This document shows positions 13,284 to 24,637 of a DNA stretch of 64,000 nucleotides, in pieces. The notes under the pieces were generated by a model. The model did no database searches and was not told the origin of the DNA. It was given only the letters and a program-made list of their open reading frames with translations. Position numbers and translations under genes: made by a program. Numbering within the stretch: position 1 is the first letter of the stretch; each line of letters opens with the position of its first letter. This DNA comes from Antedon mediterranea (Eukaryota; Echinodermata; Crinoidea; Comatulida; Antedonidae): the NCBI RefSeq assembly GCF_964355755.1, contig NC_092675.1:3194312-3258311 (forward strand), written 5' to 3'.

Positions 13284-14030
13284 GAACTACAAGTGCCGTT
13301 CAGCAGTCTTTCTTGCACTGGTCTTTGTTACCCATGCCGTGGAACTTGTTCGTCATCTAGCAACTCTGTACCATTATAAGTGTTTGTTTCCAGATAAATA
13401 ATTTCATAAAAGTAAAGTTGATAATCACCTCCATGTATTGTTATGGATGCTAACGCCATAATTGTCAGTCAAATGGTATTTTGTCTGTTTACTTAGTCCA
13501 GTGATTATTGAGCCAAGTTTGATACAGTATATGTTTTATATACTTTTTTTCAGTGGTTCCTAATATTATGTTAAAGGAAAGTAACTGATACAGGATAAAT
13601 ATATATTAGTAGTTCTATTACAAAAATGAATGTTGCTGTTCTTATAACTACAATGTTCATAACATAGCCCAATATTGGCGCGTTTTGATTGAAATCACCT
13701 TCAATATGACAGAAAATGACATTATTTGACCTATATATTCCGTTTGAAGAGAAATCATATATTTTTTATGTGTGTATTGCAATGTACATGTCATGAGTTT
13801 TAATTTGATACCAAACTTGGTATGTATATACGAAGATTTAAGTTTTCACCTAATTACGTAATACTAAAAAAAGGGCGTGGTCCAAATGAAGTCGTTAAAT
13901 TGTTCCGATTTTTGGGCACCCCTTCTAGGATTGTTAGATATACCCTAAAGAAGGTTTGTGCCAAATTTGGTGCTTTTGTCACAAAATGCACAATCTTCAT
14001 AAAAAATGGAAGTTAGCAACCCTGCTATTA
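13275..14030. mobile_element. foldback element, right inverted arm
   Basis: Inverted copy of 10651-11384, ending at the outer tip CCCTGCTAT. It includes an inverted copy of the pseudogene's last-exon end: in the + direction it reads a CXC-like segment starting with AAGTGCCGTTCAGCA. This arm keeps about 6 bp that the left arm lacks, and has its own small indels. It occupies the position where the 5' half of the minus-strand gene should be. The open frame at 13822-14016 is the mirror of the left-arm frame and is not a separate gene. Confidence 0.85.
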
Positions 14031-17000
14031 CGTTCATTCGTGTTTTATGTGTGGAGTATAGGTTACGTAGTCTGAAATTGCCTAGATATAATAGCGCAAG
14101 CATGATGTTTGTAATGAATAACGTTACCTCATGTTATGAATATTGAAGGAACTCTATACATAGTTTTATGAACAGAATTCAAACAAAACCCGGATGTGAA
14201 AGCGCTTTTAATCATACATTTTAAAACATGTATACGCCGCCTATGGTATTGTGTTCGTTAGTCTATTAGGCCTTACAGTTGACGACGGTTTTGTAATACG
14301 GACGTGACTGTTAAAAATAAGTCATAAACAAATATCGTGTGAAAATATAAAATAGTGTTTTAATAATAAGTAAAAATGAAATTAAAAAAAGATTTGGTAA
14401 ATAGCCAACTCTTAGTCATGTTCTACCGCAACAGTGATGAAATTAAGATTTCATACCTGTCATAACAATAATCGTGGGATTTTACTTTAAAAATCATGTT
14501 TAAAATTATTAATGATGACAAGGCTATGTAGATATCATATTCGTTGTCTGTTATTATTACTAATTGAAAGCATACTATTCCGAACTTTATATTTTGATCT
14601 TATGTTGTCTTGCCGTTTACTCACGAGCGGACGGTACTAACACCCGGCGAACACGCTCTCCCCAGGCTATGCACCACCGAGAAAAAAGCGCCGCAAAATA
14701 GTGTTCACAGCCTAGATGAATATTACAAATCCCCTGTTGAGAAATACAAAATACAAACATATTTACAGGAATTGCCCCTTGGCTAAATTACGTCATGTTC
14801 AACTATCTTTAACGCCTTCAGTAGCGGGAAAGACGTTGAAGACGTTATAAATAGATATATCTGATGGTTGCGGGGAGATAATGATGGGAAAATACCTAGT
14901 ACCGAGTAACTGTGTGGGAAATTATCAAAGTTATATCAATTTCTCTATCACTGTTAATATTGTCAGAAACAGACCACACCACACTACACACTCATGATAT
15001 GCCTATACGACATCCTCTAACCTCTAGGTATAACATCTTCATACTCTAACAAAGAGGACTTTTTACTTTGTGACATGACAATAAAAAAAAAGTTTGCTTT
15101 CCAAGCTGCAACCTTAGGCCTATAGCTTGTGAAAGGGATCGACATTCTTGTAACTGCATACAAACAAAAATAAGACTTAATCGAATGCACAAACACGAAG
15201 CTGAACTCAAATATATGCTTTCTCCAACACCTGTTGGTCTATAATAGACCAACAAGTATTAATTAATGTTTATTTTTTTTTTAATATGTTTTCAAAGAGT
15301 TTCTTTGTACGTATTGTTGACGTGCTACCTGTCTTCATTCGATCCTCTCCCTTTCATATGACATGAGTGTTCCTTCTCATTCTTCCAAGGCGTTATGATT
15401 CGACTGGAGGTGTGTGGAAGGTTCAAGCCAAAGGCCTAAATGTCAATACTATAGGCAGCAGGCATTGATGACTTCATAATGCAACCTTAAATAAGTACCA
15501 AGTGATGAATATCATAACATACCATGCAACGCTCTTCCCCACCGTGATAAACATTTGTGTCCTAAACTGTGGCTTATTTTCCAGGTGCTACGGCGATTTA
15601 AACAGGCCTCTCCCGCTAAGGTATCGCCCACAGCATCATTTTACTACTAAGACACTTTGCAGATAAATTGAAATTCTTATAGCTAATAATACAATATGAA
15701 AAAGGTTGTTGTGTGAACAAATATTGTATTAGTTGGAATTAGTTCTTGTCGTGAGGTGGTATATTGTAAATTGGTTACCATGAGTATTGGCCTCAATCCA
15801 ATAGGCTTGCATTTCATTTAAATTGAAAGCACAAATAAAAACCTAACAAATATTAGGCCTACATTTTAAAAAATGAATGTAATAAATCAACGAAATTTAA
15901 TATAGCAGTGGGTTTAAGCGCATGAAGATTGTTTTGCATTTTACAACGACGAAGAGACGTTTTTCTTTTTTGCGATACTTTTTCAAAATAATATTTTTCT
16001 ATTCCATTTTAGGAACGTGTACTATATCCTATTTAAAAATAGCACTTGTATGGTAACAAATACTTTAACAATTAATACATTAAAGGAATTGTATAGTTAG
16101 GTGGTTGGCGACCAATCAGAGATCCTCGGTTAAAATCAATCATACAAATGATACAAAATAACTAAATCTAAAGGATCTAAAATCGATGGCTAGGCCAATA
16201 AAATAAAATAGATTTTATATTAAATAGATTTTATATTAAATTCGATGCATTAATTCACCAGCATATCGCATTGCACACTATTTCTCAAAATTGTTGACAA
16301 AAAAATGAACGTGTATCAGTAGCTCATCTTACCGTGCAATAGAACTGACTAATGCATGACACGTGATACGAAATCAGCGAATGAAAATGGGAAGGATATA
16401 AAGTTATGTGTACTATTTAATGAGATAATTTTTTTTCCGCATTGTCAACTATAATAACAGATGACAACTTTTGAAAAAGGAAGGAAATAATAAAGAAAAG
16501 AAAAATATGAATTTTTAATAGAACTAATAATAAACTAAACATAAATAACTAGTTTAAAAATAAATAGTAATAAGACCGGCCTTGTTTGATTGCCGTATAT
16601 ACAATATAATATCAATATTCACTATTTAAAATTAATTGTCAGTTTTTCCTAATTTCGCTCGCTTTCCTAAATGTATCCTTCACTGTCATCTCTACAACTG
16701 CAATTGTAAAGATGAATTATTCGTCGCCCACCTTCGCTCTCTTCACCTCTTCAACCATATCCATACTATATTCTACAATCGTTTTATTTTAATCTCTTCA
16801 ACACTCAAATAAATCAAATATATTGAATCAATAGTCACTTGCTTCATTTGTCTTATAAATTAATCCCGCTGTTCTTTCGATAACTTGTATGTTTTGCCTA
16901 TCCATTGTTATTTCTGATTTTAAATAGCAACCAGAGGGATGGAAGGCGTATGCTTCCGGACTAAAATACTGAATTAATAATCCATGTATGACAAGCGAAT

Positions 17001-19314
17001 ACGGCCAAAACAAAGGAATACAAATAGATAAGTTATTCGACTTTATACGCATGTCAGAGCGTCACACAACGCGGGAAAACTATCGCCAAAAGCAGGAGAT
17101 AATTAACAATCAAGACGCAATCATGTTACTATGATTTATGTAGGCTACACAAACGATCAAACGATAATAAATGATGCTTTTAGATCACTGCTACACAGCC
17201 GAACGGAACAGTTAATGAATAGATGACGGGTATTAGCAATAAACCTATAGAAGAAAAACCGGTTTCTCGTCGTAGCCGGTCTAATGTTTTTCTTCAATAT
17301 TTATCTTCGTATAACTATCAAAGGCTTTTCCAGTCTTTGATGTTAGATCATAACAAATGAGGCTTTTAGTCTCTTAAGAAAAGCAACACGTTCAATTATG
17401 GAACAAACCAATGTAACCTTGTGGCAATTATGTATTGTTATTCAACGAGATGGCTAATATTTTTCTAACTTTCTGAAAGTAAACCTTTAAAAAGCAAAAT
17501 GACATAGTGCTTTCATGGAATGTGATTGTATTTTATCTTCTCTCCCCATTAAAGCTAATTACCTACATTGTGTTGCTCTCTTCCTCTAAACCTACTATGT
17601 TGATTTAAATCCACTTAAGAGATATAATACTTAACGGTATTATGTTCACACAAACCATGCATTTGACGACGAGTAATATTTTATGTTCTATCAACATCAT
17701 CGACACATGTTTACAGCAAAACTTAAATATCAAACGCTGCTTCATTTTCCAGAAATCATTGTATCTCATCTTTAGTATAAATAAATGTGATACTTGATAG
17801 TTAAAACGTATGAATACTCTATTGATTGGTGTTATGATTTTAATGTGATTTAAAACAAAGCTCGCGTTTTAAACATTACAATGATTATTCATAGCCATGT
17901 GATGGTTCTCAGCCAATCAATTTTTTTTCTCTCAACTCACGGGCAATAAAACTATACGGACCGCAAAGTTACTAAATTAAAAGGTCTTTAATTTCATAGA
18001 TGTTATTCAGTCAAACCGCTGTGTTATTTTATATTGTAATATGATATCTATTGATTTATAAAGATAATATTTTGTGAGTTTACATGAAATCTATTAATAT
18101 TGTCTTTCAATTGGTTTTAGACTTTTATTTTATTTATTTTTTCTGTATAACAAAACTATAATTATCTCATTCGTCTAAAACTATAAAATAAATATATTGT
18201 TTTGTTTTTATATAGAATAATCATTGTTCATACTACTTTTATTAATATCAATAAACAAAGTAATGATCATGATGTGATGATGACGTCATATGATTTATTG
18301 ATTTGGATATGGAAAAACACATTTGTTTAGATTGTATGTTTGCGTATATCTTTCAGCAATTTACATTACAATATTTGATTTTTGTGAAACAAAATGAGAA
18401 ATCAGGTCAGTAGGAGTATTCTGATCTTTTCTTTAAAGTGAATTTGTCTGGCAAATAAGCCTTAAAACGAAAACAAAATGAGAATCAGTAAAATTATCTG
18501 TTATGTGTTTTTCATAAATAATTATCAATAATTACTTACACATCATCAGCATCATAATTAGTGTTAGCTTATCTGTACATTGCCATAATGAGTTAGCGAT
18601 GAAACTGCTTCGTGAAATTGATAACACACAGGAGAAAGTTTAATTTACGACACCGTTAACTGATGAACTAAAGCCATTACGGTGAGTGCGCGTCGTGCTA
18701 AGGTACTGCTAGCATTTCCAGAAACACGAAAGTGGTATTAACGCGGCAAAAAACGCAGACGATAACTGTCGTGTTTACGATCCAAGTGTGTTTTGTTCTT
18801 TGCGTTTACTTACGGAGAAACATGTTAATTATCCCGTTAGAATAGTAACATGAAAAATCCACAGGGATTTAAGCGTTGATGTATATAAACAATAACGCTC
18901 AAGTATTTGTAATGGATATGACAACGTTGATATTTGATAGGCGATTTAGAATTATCTTGTCAAAATGTACCAGTGATGATTAGTCGGCGTGGGAGCTAAG
19001 TCCCAGAGTAGATGAAACTTGCACAAAGTCAAAATGTAAACTATTCATTATTTACTACATGTGTGCTATTATAGTTAAATTGGCAGAAAGACGTGGCAAA
19101 ATACACGAATATAAAGTGCTTGTAATCAGTCAACTTGATTTTCAATAACATGCACAGGTTCGGAAGGTTAAACATGATCAGGTGAGATCAGAAGTTTATT
19201 GAAATCTGATTGGTCGAATGTTTTATGACGTTTGTTGAGTGATGACCGCTGCCAATAAGTATTTTTGCTATCGCGCTAGATCCACAGTACACTTGAAATT
19301 ACTGTCAAACCAGG
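14031..19314. other. intergenic DNA, no gene recognised
   Basis: AT-rich, with no open frame that looks coding. A stretch of more balanced composition occurs at about 18640-18830, with no recognised identity. The sequence near 18270-18290 contains a full CRE-type palindrome, TGACGTCA. Nothing else stands out. Confidence 0.5.
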
Positions 19315-19425
19315 TAGCCGGTACTGTATCTATAATGTGTACAGTATCATCGGCAAAGTGTATGATACAGTATCACGCTGTTTACATGATGGTATCATAA
19401 GGTCATACACACCTAGGAATATAAT
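19315..19425. repeat. dispersed AT-rich repeat, copy 1
   Basis: TAGCCG followed by GTACTGTATCTATAATGTGT, an ACAGT block and GGCAAA matches 45338 onward, which has TAGCCG, AACTGTATCTATAATTTGT, ACAGT and GGCAAA in the same order. This copy is short and diverged. Probably a MITE fragment. Confidence 0.55.
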
Positions 19426-20305
19426 TCCATTGTGTAAAAAACAAACACATTATGGTATTGACTAGTTTAGATGGTTATGCCTACAAATAATTTTAGTTAA
19501 ATTTTTAGATCGATTGACAGTTTTTTTATATAAACAATTTAGATAAATTTTTTTTTATCAATATTTCAAATTGTAAAGACAGTCTTGTGAAAACGCAATT
19601 TTACTACGGATAGTATTTTTCTCTAAAATGTATATCAACTACATATTAGATTCAATATAAAATGCATCCTTATGCAACGAATAATCTACACAAAGAACAC
19701 ACAATACAGATAATAGCATCATAACGTACATGCATATAAATCATTATTAGTGGTGTATCGATATTTCTATACGATGTACGCTTTGATATCATAGTGATTA
19801 AATCGAATAAATCCGAATTAGACAGAGCAGGAATGAAAAAAGAGTAATCGGTGAGATACGAACGAATTTTGTTCAATACAATGCCTGATAGGGAAAACTG
19901 CATGTTATTGCAAATTAACAATAACGACAATAAATGAAAAATATAGCTGGCATTGTACAAAACGTGTCCTTCCAAAATACGCTTAGCATTTTTAACACTC
20001 TCTGACCATTCTATCTATATCAACAACCGGTGTATTTTACGAGGACAGTGATGCGACAGAGAATGGCAGGCTAGGCTGGGTAAAGACCAATTATGATTGC
20101 CAGGCTCTCCGCAGGGCTGCGGTGTGTATAGATTAACCACCAGTATTTTTACTGCTATATTTCACAAATTCACTTGAAACTCATCCATCAGGCTAATAAC
20201 CACGTCACTTTGTTTTAAACTTCATTACAGCATCAGTTTCGCGTGTCAACACAACGCTGTTTATGAAGATGAAAATTGCGTTTGTTTGATTCAAACATAA
20301 ACATC

Positions 20306-20592
20306 TAAAGCTTGGTTACCAATAGGACGCAACGCAGGAACGTAAGCACAGGTAATTTGACCAATCACAATGCGATAGATCATCTTCAATTTTTTCGTTA
20401 TTGGTTAAATTACTTGCATTGCGCTCTTGGGAATTGAATAAAGTCTCTAACACGTACATACGTAATATGCGTAATGTAACGTGCGTAAATCCATACGTAA
20501 CGTCTGTAGAATTGGTGGCCATCAGGAACGCGAGGAACATAGATTAGACGTTTGACCAATGACAAGCAACGGAGACGAGTGCTTTGCGCCGG
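20306..20592. mobile_element. palindromic MITE, degenerate copies
   Basis: It begins TAAAGCTTGGTTACCAATAG, then GACGCAACGCAGG. Inside are TTTGACCAATCACAATGCG and, inverted, TTATTGGTTAAATTACTTGC. The first copy ends near 20440 at CTTGGGAATTGAA. A second, more diverged copy or fragment follows to about 20592, with GTTTGACCAATGACAAGC. It belongs with the copies at 20695, 24339 and 57337. No coding capacity. Confidence 0.75.
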
Positions 20593-20694
20593 GATAGCCG
20601 TATTCCTTCTTCACGTGCGTCCTTTACTATGTAACTAGTGGTGGGGAAAACCCAACATTTGTTTCACACACGCGTTATTCGATGTAATACACAC

Positions 20695-20879
20695 TAAAGC
20701 TTGGTTCTCACTAGCGACGCAACACAAGGACGTAACGCAACGCAAGTGAATTAACCAATCACAAGCGATGGCTTATTCGCTTGTGATTGCTAACTGTCTA
20801 TAACTTCGCTTGTCATTGGTTGAAACGCTTGCGTTGCGTTTACGTCCTTGCGTTACGTTCTAATGGGAACCAAGCTTTA
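20695..20879. mobile_element. palindromic MITE, best-preserved copy (185 bp)
   Basis: The termini are TAAAGCTTGGTTCTCACTAG and the inverted end TAATGGGAACCAAGCTTTA. The element is nearly palindromic: GACGTAACGCAACGCAAG and AACCAATCACAAGCGA on the left pair with GCTTGTCATTGGTTGAAACG and CTTGCGTTGCGTTTACGTCC on the right. It carries CCAAT/ATTGG boxes in opposite orientation. A TA or TTA target duplication is possible but cannot be separated from the palindromic tip. A non-autonomous DNA transposon is the natural reading; no transposase source is in the window. Confidence 0.85.
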
Positions 20880-21476
20880 ATCTTTTTTAAAACGAATATG
20901 CCTTAAATCATCATACATGCATGCCACCATGTGCAGAAGCTTATAATATCGTGATGACATCGTGTTGATTATTCGTACATTTATCTATACACTTATCTAT
21001 TCCCCTGTTTACTTATCGCGTAGTTTGTAAATCATCGAAAATGCTAACTTAAAAATAGATTCAGTATTTTGATGAACTCCCTGCTGCTGCTGAAAGCTAG
21101 CTGGTGAGGAAGACAAATCGTTCGTAAGCGATTTGATAGAATTATTCAATTAAGTGGTGCATTAGTCCAGTGGTTTATTTGCTGTATTGAAATCTCAGAA
21201 CAACTAGTCATTAATAATCTCCGGGTTAAAAAGAGACATAAGTACATATTTTTCGACTCTACTAAACAAATCTGCAACACGGGATGTCTTTGGACATTTT
21301 TATTCATATGTGACGTCACTTGCTGCAGGGTTTAAATGCGTGTAAAAATTTAGAGGTAGCGCGTACACAATAGCAATCAATTTAATTATAATTACTATTG
21401 ATTGCTTTATTTACTTATTGTTGTCAGCAGTGCTGTATGTAGATTTGCATTTAGTAATCACATATATCACGGTTTC

Positions 21477-22880
21477 TTTTTAATTCCAATGTTTAGATAA
21501 AGTAAATAAGAAAAATAGTTTATATGTCAATACTAAATTATTTTCTTTCATGATAATTTATTAATGAAAATGAGGAGTAATAGTTGGAAAGATAAAGCAG
21601 TTTTCAAAGATGTAGCAGTAACAGAGGCAGTAGCGTAGGGTTTTTAATTTCAATGTTTAGATAAAGTAAATAGGAAAAATAGTTTATATGTCAATACTAA
21701 ATTATTTTCTTTCATGACAATTTATTAATGAAAATGAGGAGTAATAGTTGGAAAGATACAGCAGTTTTCAAAGATGTAGCAGTAACAGAGGCAGTAGCGT
21801 AAGGTTTTTAATTTCAATTTTTAGATAAAGTAAATAGGAAAAATAGTTTATATGTCAATACTAAATTATTTTCTTTCATGATATTTATTAATGAAAATGA
21901 GGAGTAATAGTTGCAAAGATATACAGTAGTTTCAAAGATGTAGCAGTAACAGAGGCAGTAGCGTAGGGTTTTTAATTTTAATGTATAGATAAAGTAAATA
22001 GGAAAAATAGTTTATATGTCAATACTAAATTATTTTCTTTCATGATAATTTATTAATGAAAATGAGGAGTAATAGTTGGAAAGATACAGCAGTTTTCAAA
22101 GATGTAGCAGTAACAGAGGCAGTAGCGTAAGGTTTTTAATTTCAATGTTTAGATAAAGTAAATAGGAAAAATAGTTTATATGTCAATACTAAATTATTTT
22201 CTTTCATGATATTTATTAATGAAAATGAGGAGTAATAGTTGCAAAGATATACAGTAGTTTCAAAGATGTAGCAGTAACAGAGGCAGTAGCGTAAGGTTTT
22301 TAATTTCAATGTTTAGATAAAGTAAATAAGAAAAATAGTTTATATGTCAATACTAAATTATTTTCTTTCATGATAATTTATTAATGAAAATGAGGAGTAA
22401 TAGTTGGAAAGATACAGCAGTTTTCAAAGATGTAGCAGTAACAGAGGCAGTAGCGTAAGGTTTTTAATTTCAATGTTTAGATAAAGTAAATAGGAAAAAT
22501 AGTTTATATGTCAATACTAAATTATTTTCTTTCATGATATTTATTAATGAAAATGAGGAGTAATAGTTGCAAAGATATACAGTAGTTTCAAAGATGTAGC
22601 AGTAACAGAGGCAGTAGCGTAGGGTTTTTAATTTTAATGTATAGATAAAGTAAATAGGAAAAATAGTTTATATGTCAATACTAAATTATTTTCTTTCATG
22701 ATAATTTATTAATGAAAATGAGGAGTAATAGTTGGAAAGATACAGCAGTTTTCAAAGATGTAGCAGTAACAGAGGCAGTAGCGTAAGGTTTTTAATTTCA
22801 ATGTTTAGATAAAGTAAATAGGAAAAATAGTTTATATGTCAATACTAAATTATTTTCTTTCATGATAATTTACTTACTTA
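21477..22880. repeat. 164-bp satellite, about 8.5 tandem units
   Basis: Units start at about 21477, 21641, 21805, 21969, 22133, 22297, 22461, 22625 and 22789, exactly 164 bp apart. Each begins with a T run and AATTTCAATGTTTAG and ends GTAGCAGTAACAGAGGCAG then TAGCGTA. There are two variants: A (ATGATAATTTATT, TTGGAAAGATACAGCAG) and B (ATGATATTTATT, TTGCAAAGATATACAGTAG). B occurs at units 3, 5 and 7. Units 4 and 8 share the private variant TTTTAATGTATAG, showing a four-unit (656-bp) higher-order repeat. The last unit decays after about 22870 into a diverged half-unit ending near 22960. Confidence 0.95.
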
Positions 22881-24338
22881 TACAGATGAGGAGTAATAGA
22901 AAGGATATACATCAGTTTTCAAAGACGTAGCATTAACAGAAAAGAAGCGTAAGGTCAATACAGTAGCCCTATATAGTAGTAATAACAATATTTCACTAAG
23001 GAATTGACTAAGTAAACATAAAAAAAAAGTTTATATAATCATATGAGCAGCTACAATATCATATTTTGATATTGCAAAATGATACTATGTGAAGGCATTG
23101 GAAACACATTACATATTCTTGTGTATTAATATTAATTTACTGACCTATAGGAAATCTAGTAGGGCGTATCTGACATTATAAATATGTTATACTAGTTAAT
23201 TAATACTATAATTATTTTTCATTTTGGTAATTTGTTACCGCAAAACTATTTTTATTCAATTTCAATTCTTTCAAAAAAGCCTCCAGAAATTGGAGAGACG
23301 GTACATTAAAATTATAAAACAAAATAATAAAAATAAACAAAACGTAAACATGAAGTGGACAATTTTATTTTTGGTTAGTGTCCCCAAAATAGTGGGATCT
23401 ATATTAATATAGTAGTATATTTTAATGTAACGAGTGATATATTACTTAGATTGATTAGATCAATTTTCTGTATTATTAATTTTCTTACTTGTAAAAATCA
23501 TTGTTTATGGCAAACTCACAAGATTATTTAATAACTAAAAATGTATTTATGAATGAATTAATAAAAATAAAATCAATTTGATATTACTATTTGAATTATA
23601 CTTTAAGAACTAACTTTAACAGAATTTCCAATAATTAGGCCAACATTTAGTAACATTAGGCCTATATTTAAAGATAACATTTATGTAACTCTACAGAAAG
23701 ACACATTTGTTTTGTTTCTTGGAAATAGCATTTAAATGAATAATTTATGTAAAAAGAAATATTCGCCGCCCACATATAGTTAATTACAGTAGATATAAGA
23801 TCGACTGATAACAAACGAGTTATATTTTGATACTGAATGTATATATAATCAAGGTAATGATTGAAATCGACCCAATCTACTGTCAACCATATTAAATAAA
23901 TAATTTCTGAACGTCACAATTATCTATATCAATAAAGTATCATGTAATAATTGGCATCTTTTCATATGCTTTTCAAATTAATTAGTTTTAAATATAAAAC
24001 GAATTATAGACTTAAAAATGAATTAAATTGTCATATTTCTTTCAAATAGAAATGAAAAGTTCTGTAAATAAAATCAAGCTGAATATAAAACATAACCCAA
24101 GCGATTTCATGGTAGATCTTTCTAATCGCATTGTATAATTATTTATGATTGCAACGCGATTATTGTCTTTTAATATATGTGGACATCAGATTAAATGATT
24201 ATGATTGTTTGCTAAAAAGCAAATTAATCGAGACCCCCGGTGAATAAATGCCATGGTTTTGGTTTTATAAAAATGACCGGATCATTTTCGCACCAGGGGA
24301 GCAGAAATTATATAGTTTAATTCATAAAAGAAGCGGCG
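22881..24338. other. intergenic DNA, no gene recognised
   Basis: The first 80 bases are a diverged continuation of the satellite unit. The rest is very AT-rich, with no feature beyond a TAGGCCTA octamer near 23659. Confidence 0.55.
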
Positions 24339-24637
24339 AAAGCTTGTTAATTCTTACTTAGACGCAACGCAGGACGTAAACGCAACGCAAGCGTGTTGAC
24401 CAATGACAAGAGACAGTTCGAATAATCCATCGCTTGTGATTGGTCAACTCATTAACGTTGCGTTATGTCCTTGTGTTGCGTCTTTGGGAACCAAGCATTA
24501 GACGCAATACAAGGACGTAAGCGCAACGCAAGTAATTTGACCAATCACCAGCGAAGGATTATTCAAACTGTCACTTGTCATTGGTCAACTCGTTGCTCTT
24601 ACGTCCTTGCGTTGCGTCCTAGTGAGAACTTAACTTC
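24339..24637. mobile_element. palindromic MITE, two adjacent copies
   Basis: The first copy runs from AAGCTTGTTAATTCTTACTTAG to GTCTTTGGGAACCAAGCATTAG (about 24495). A second follows at once from GACGCAATACAAGGACGTAAG to ACGTCCTTGCGTTGCGTCC and AGTGAGAACTTA. Both have the family core: TTGACCAAT(G/C)AC, AGCGA, and the inverted ATTGGTCAACTC. Sharing the middle end suggests a head-to-tail tandem insertion or an unequal exchange. Confidence 0.8.

Noticed and set aside
19670-19975. 101-codon minus frame
   Set aside because: Hydrophobic and AT-driven composition without any recognised feature.
21477-22880. Regularly spaced repeats considered as a CRISPR-like array
   Set aside because: There are no unique spacers. 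The whole 164-bp unit repeats, the DNA is animal and there are no cas genes.
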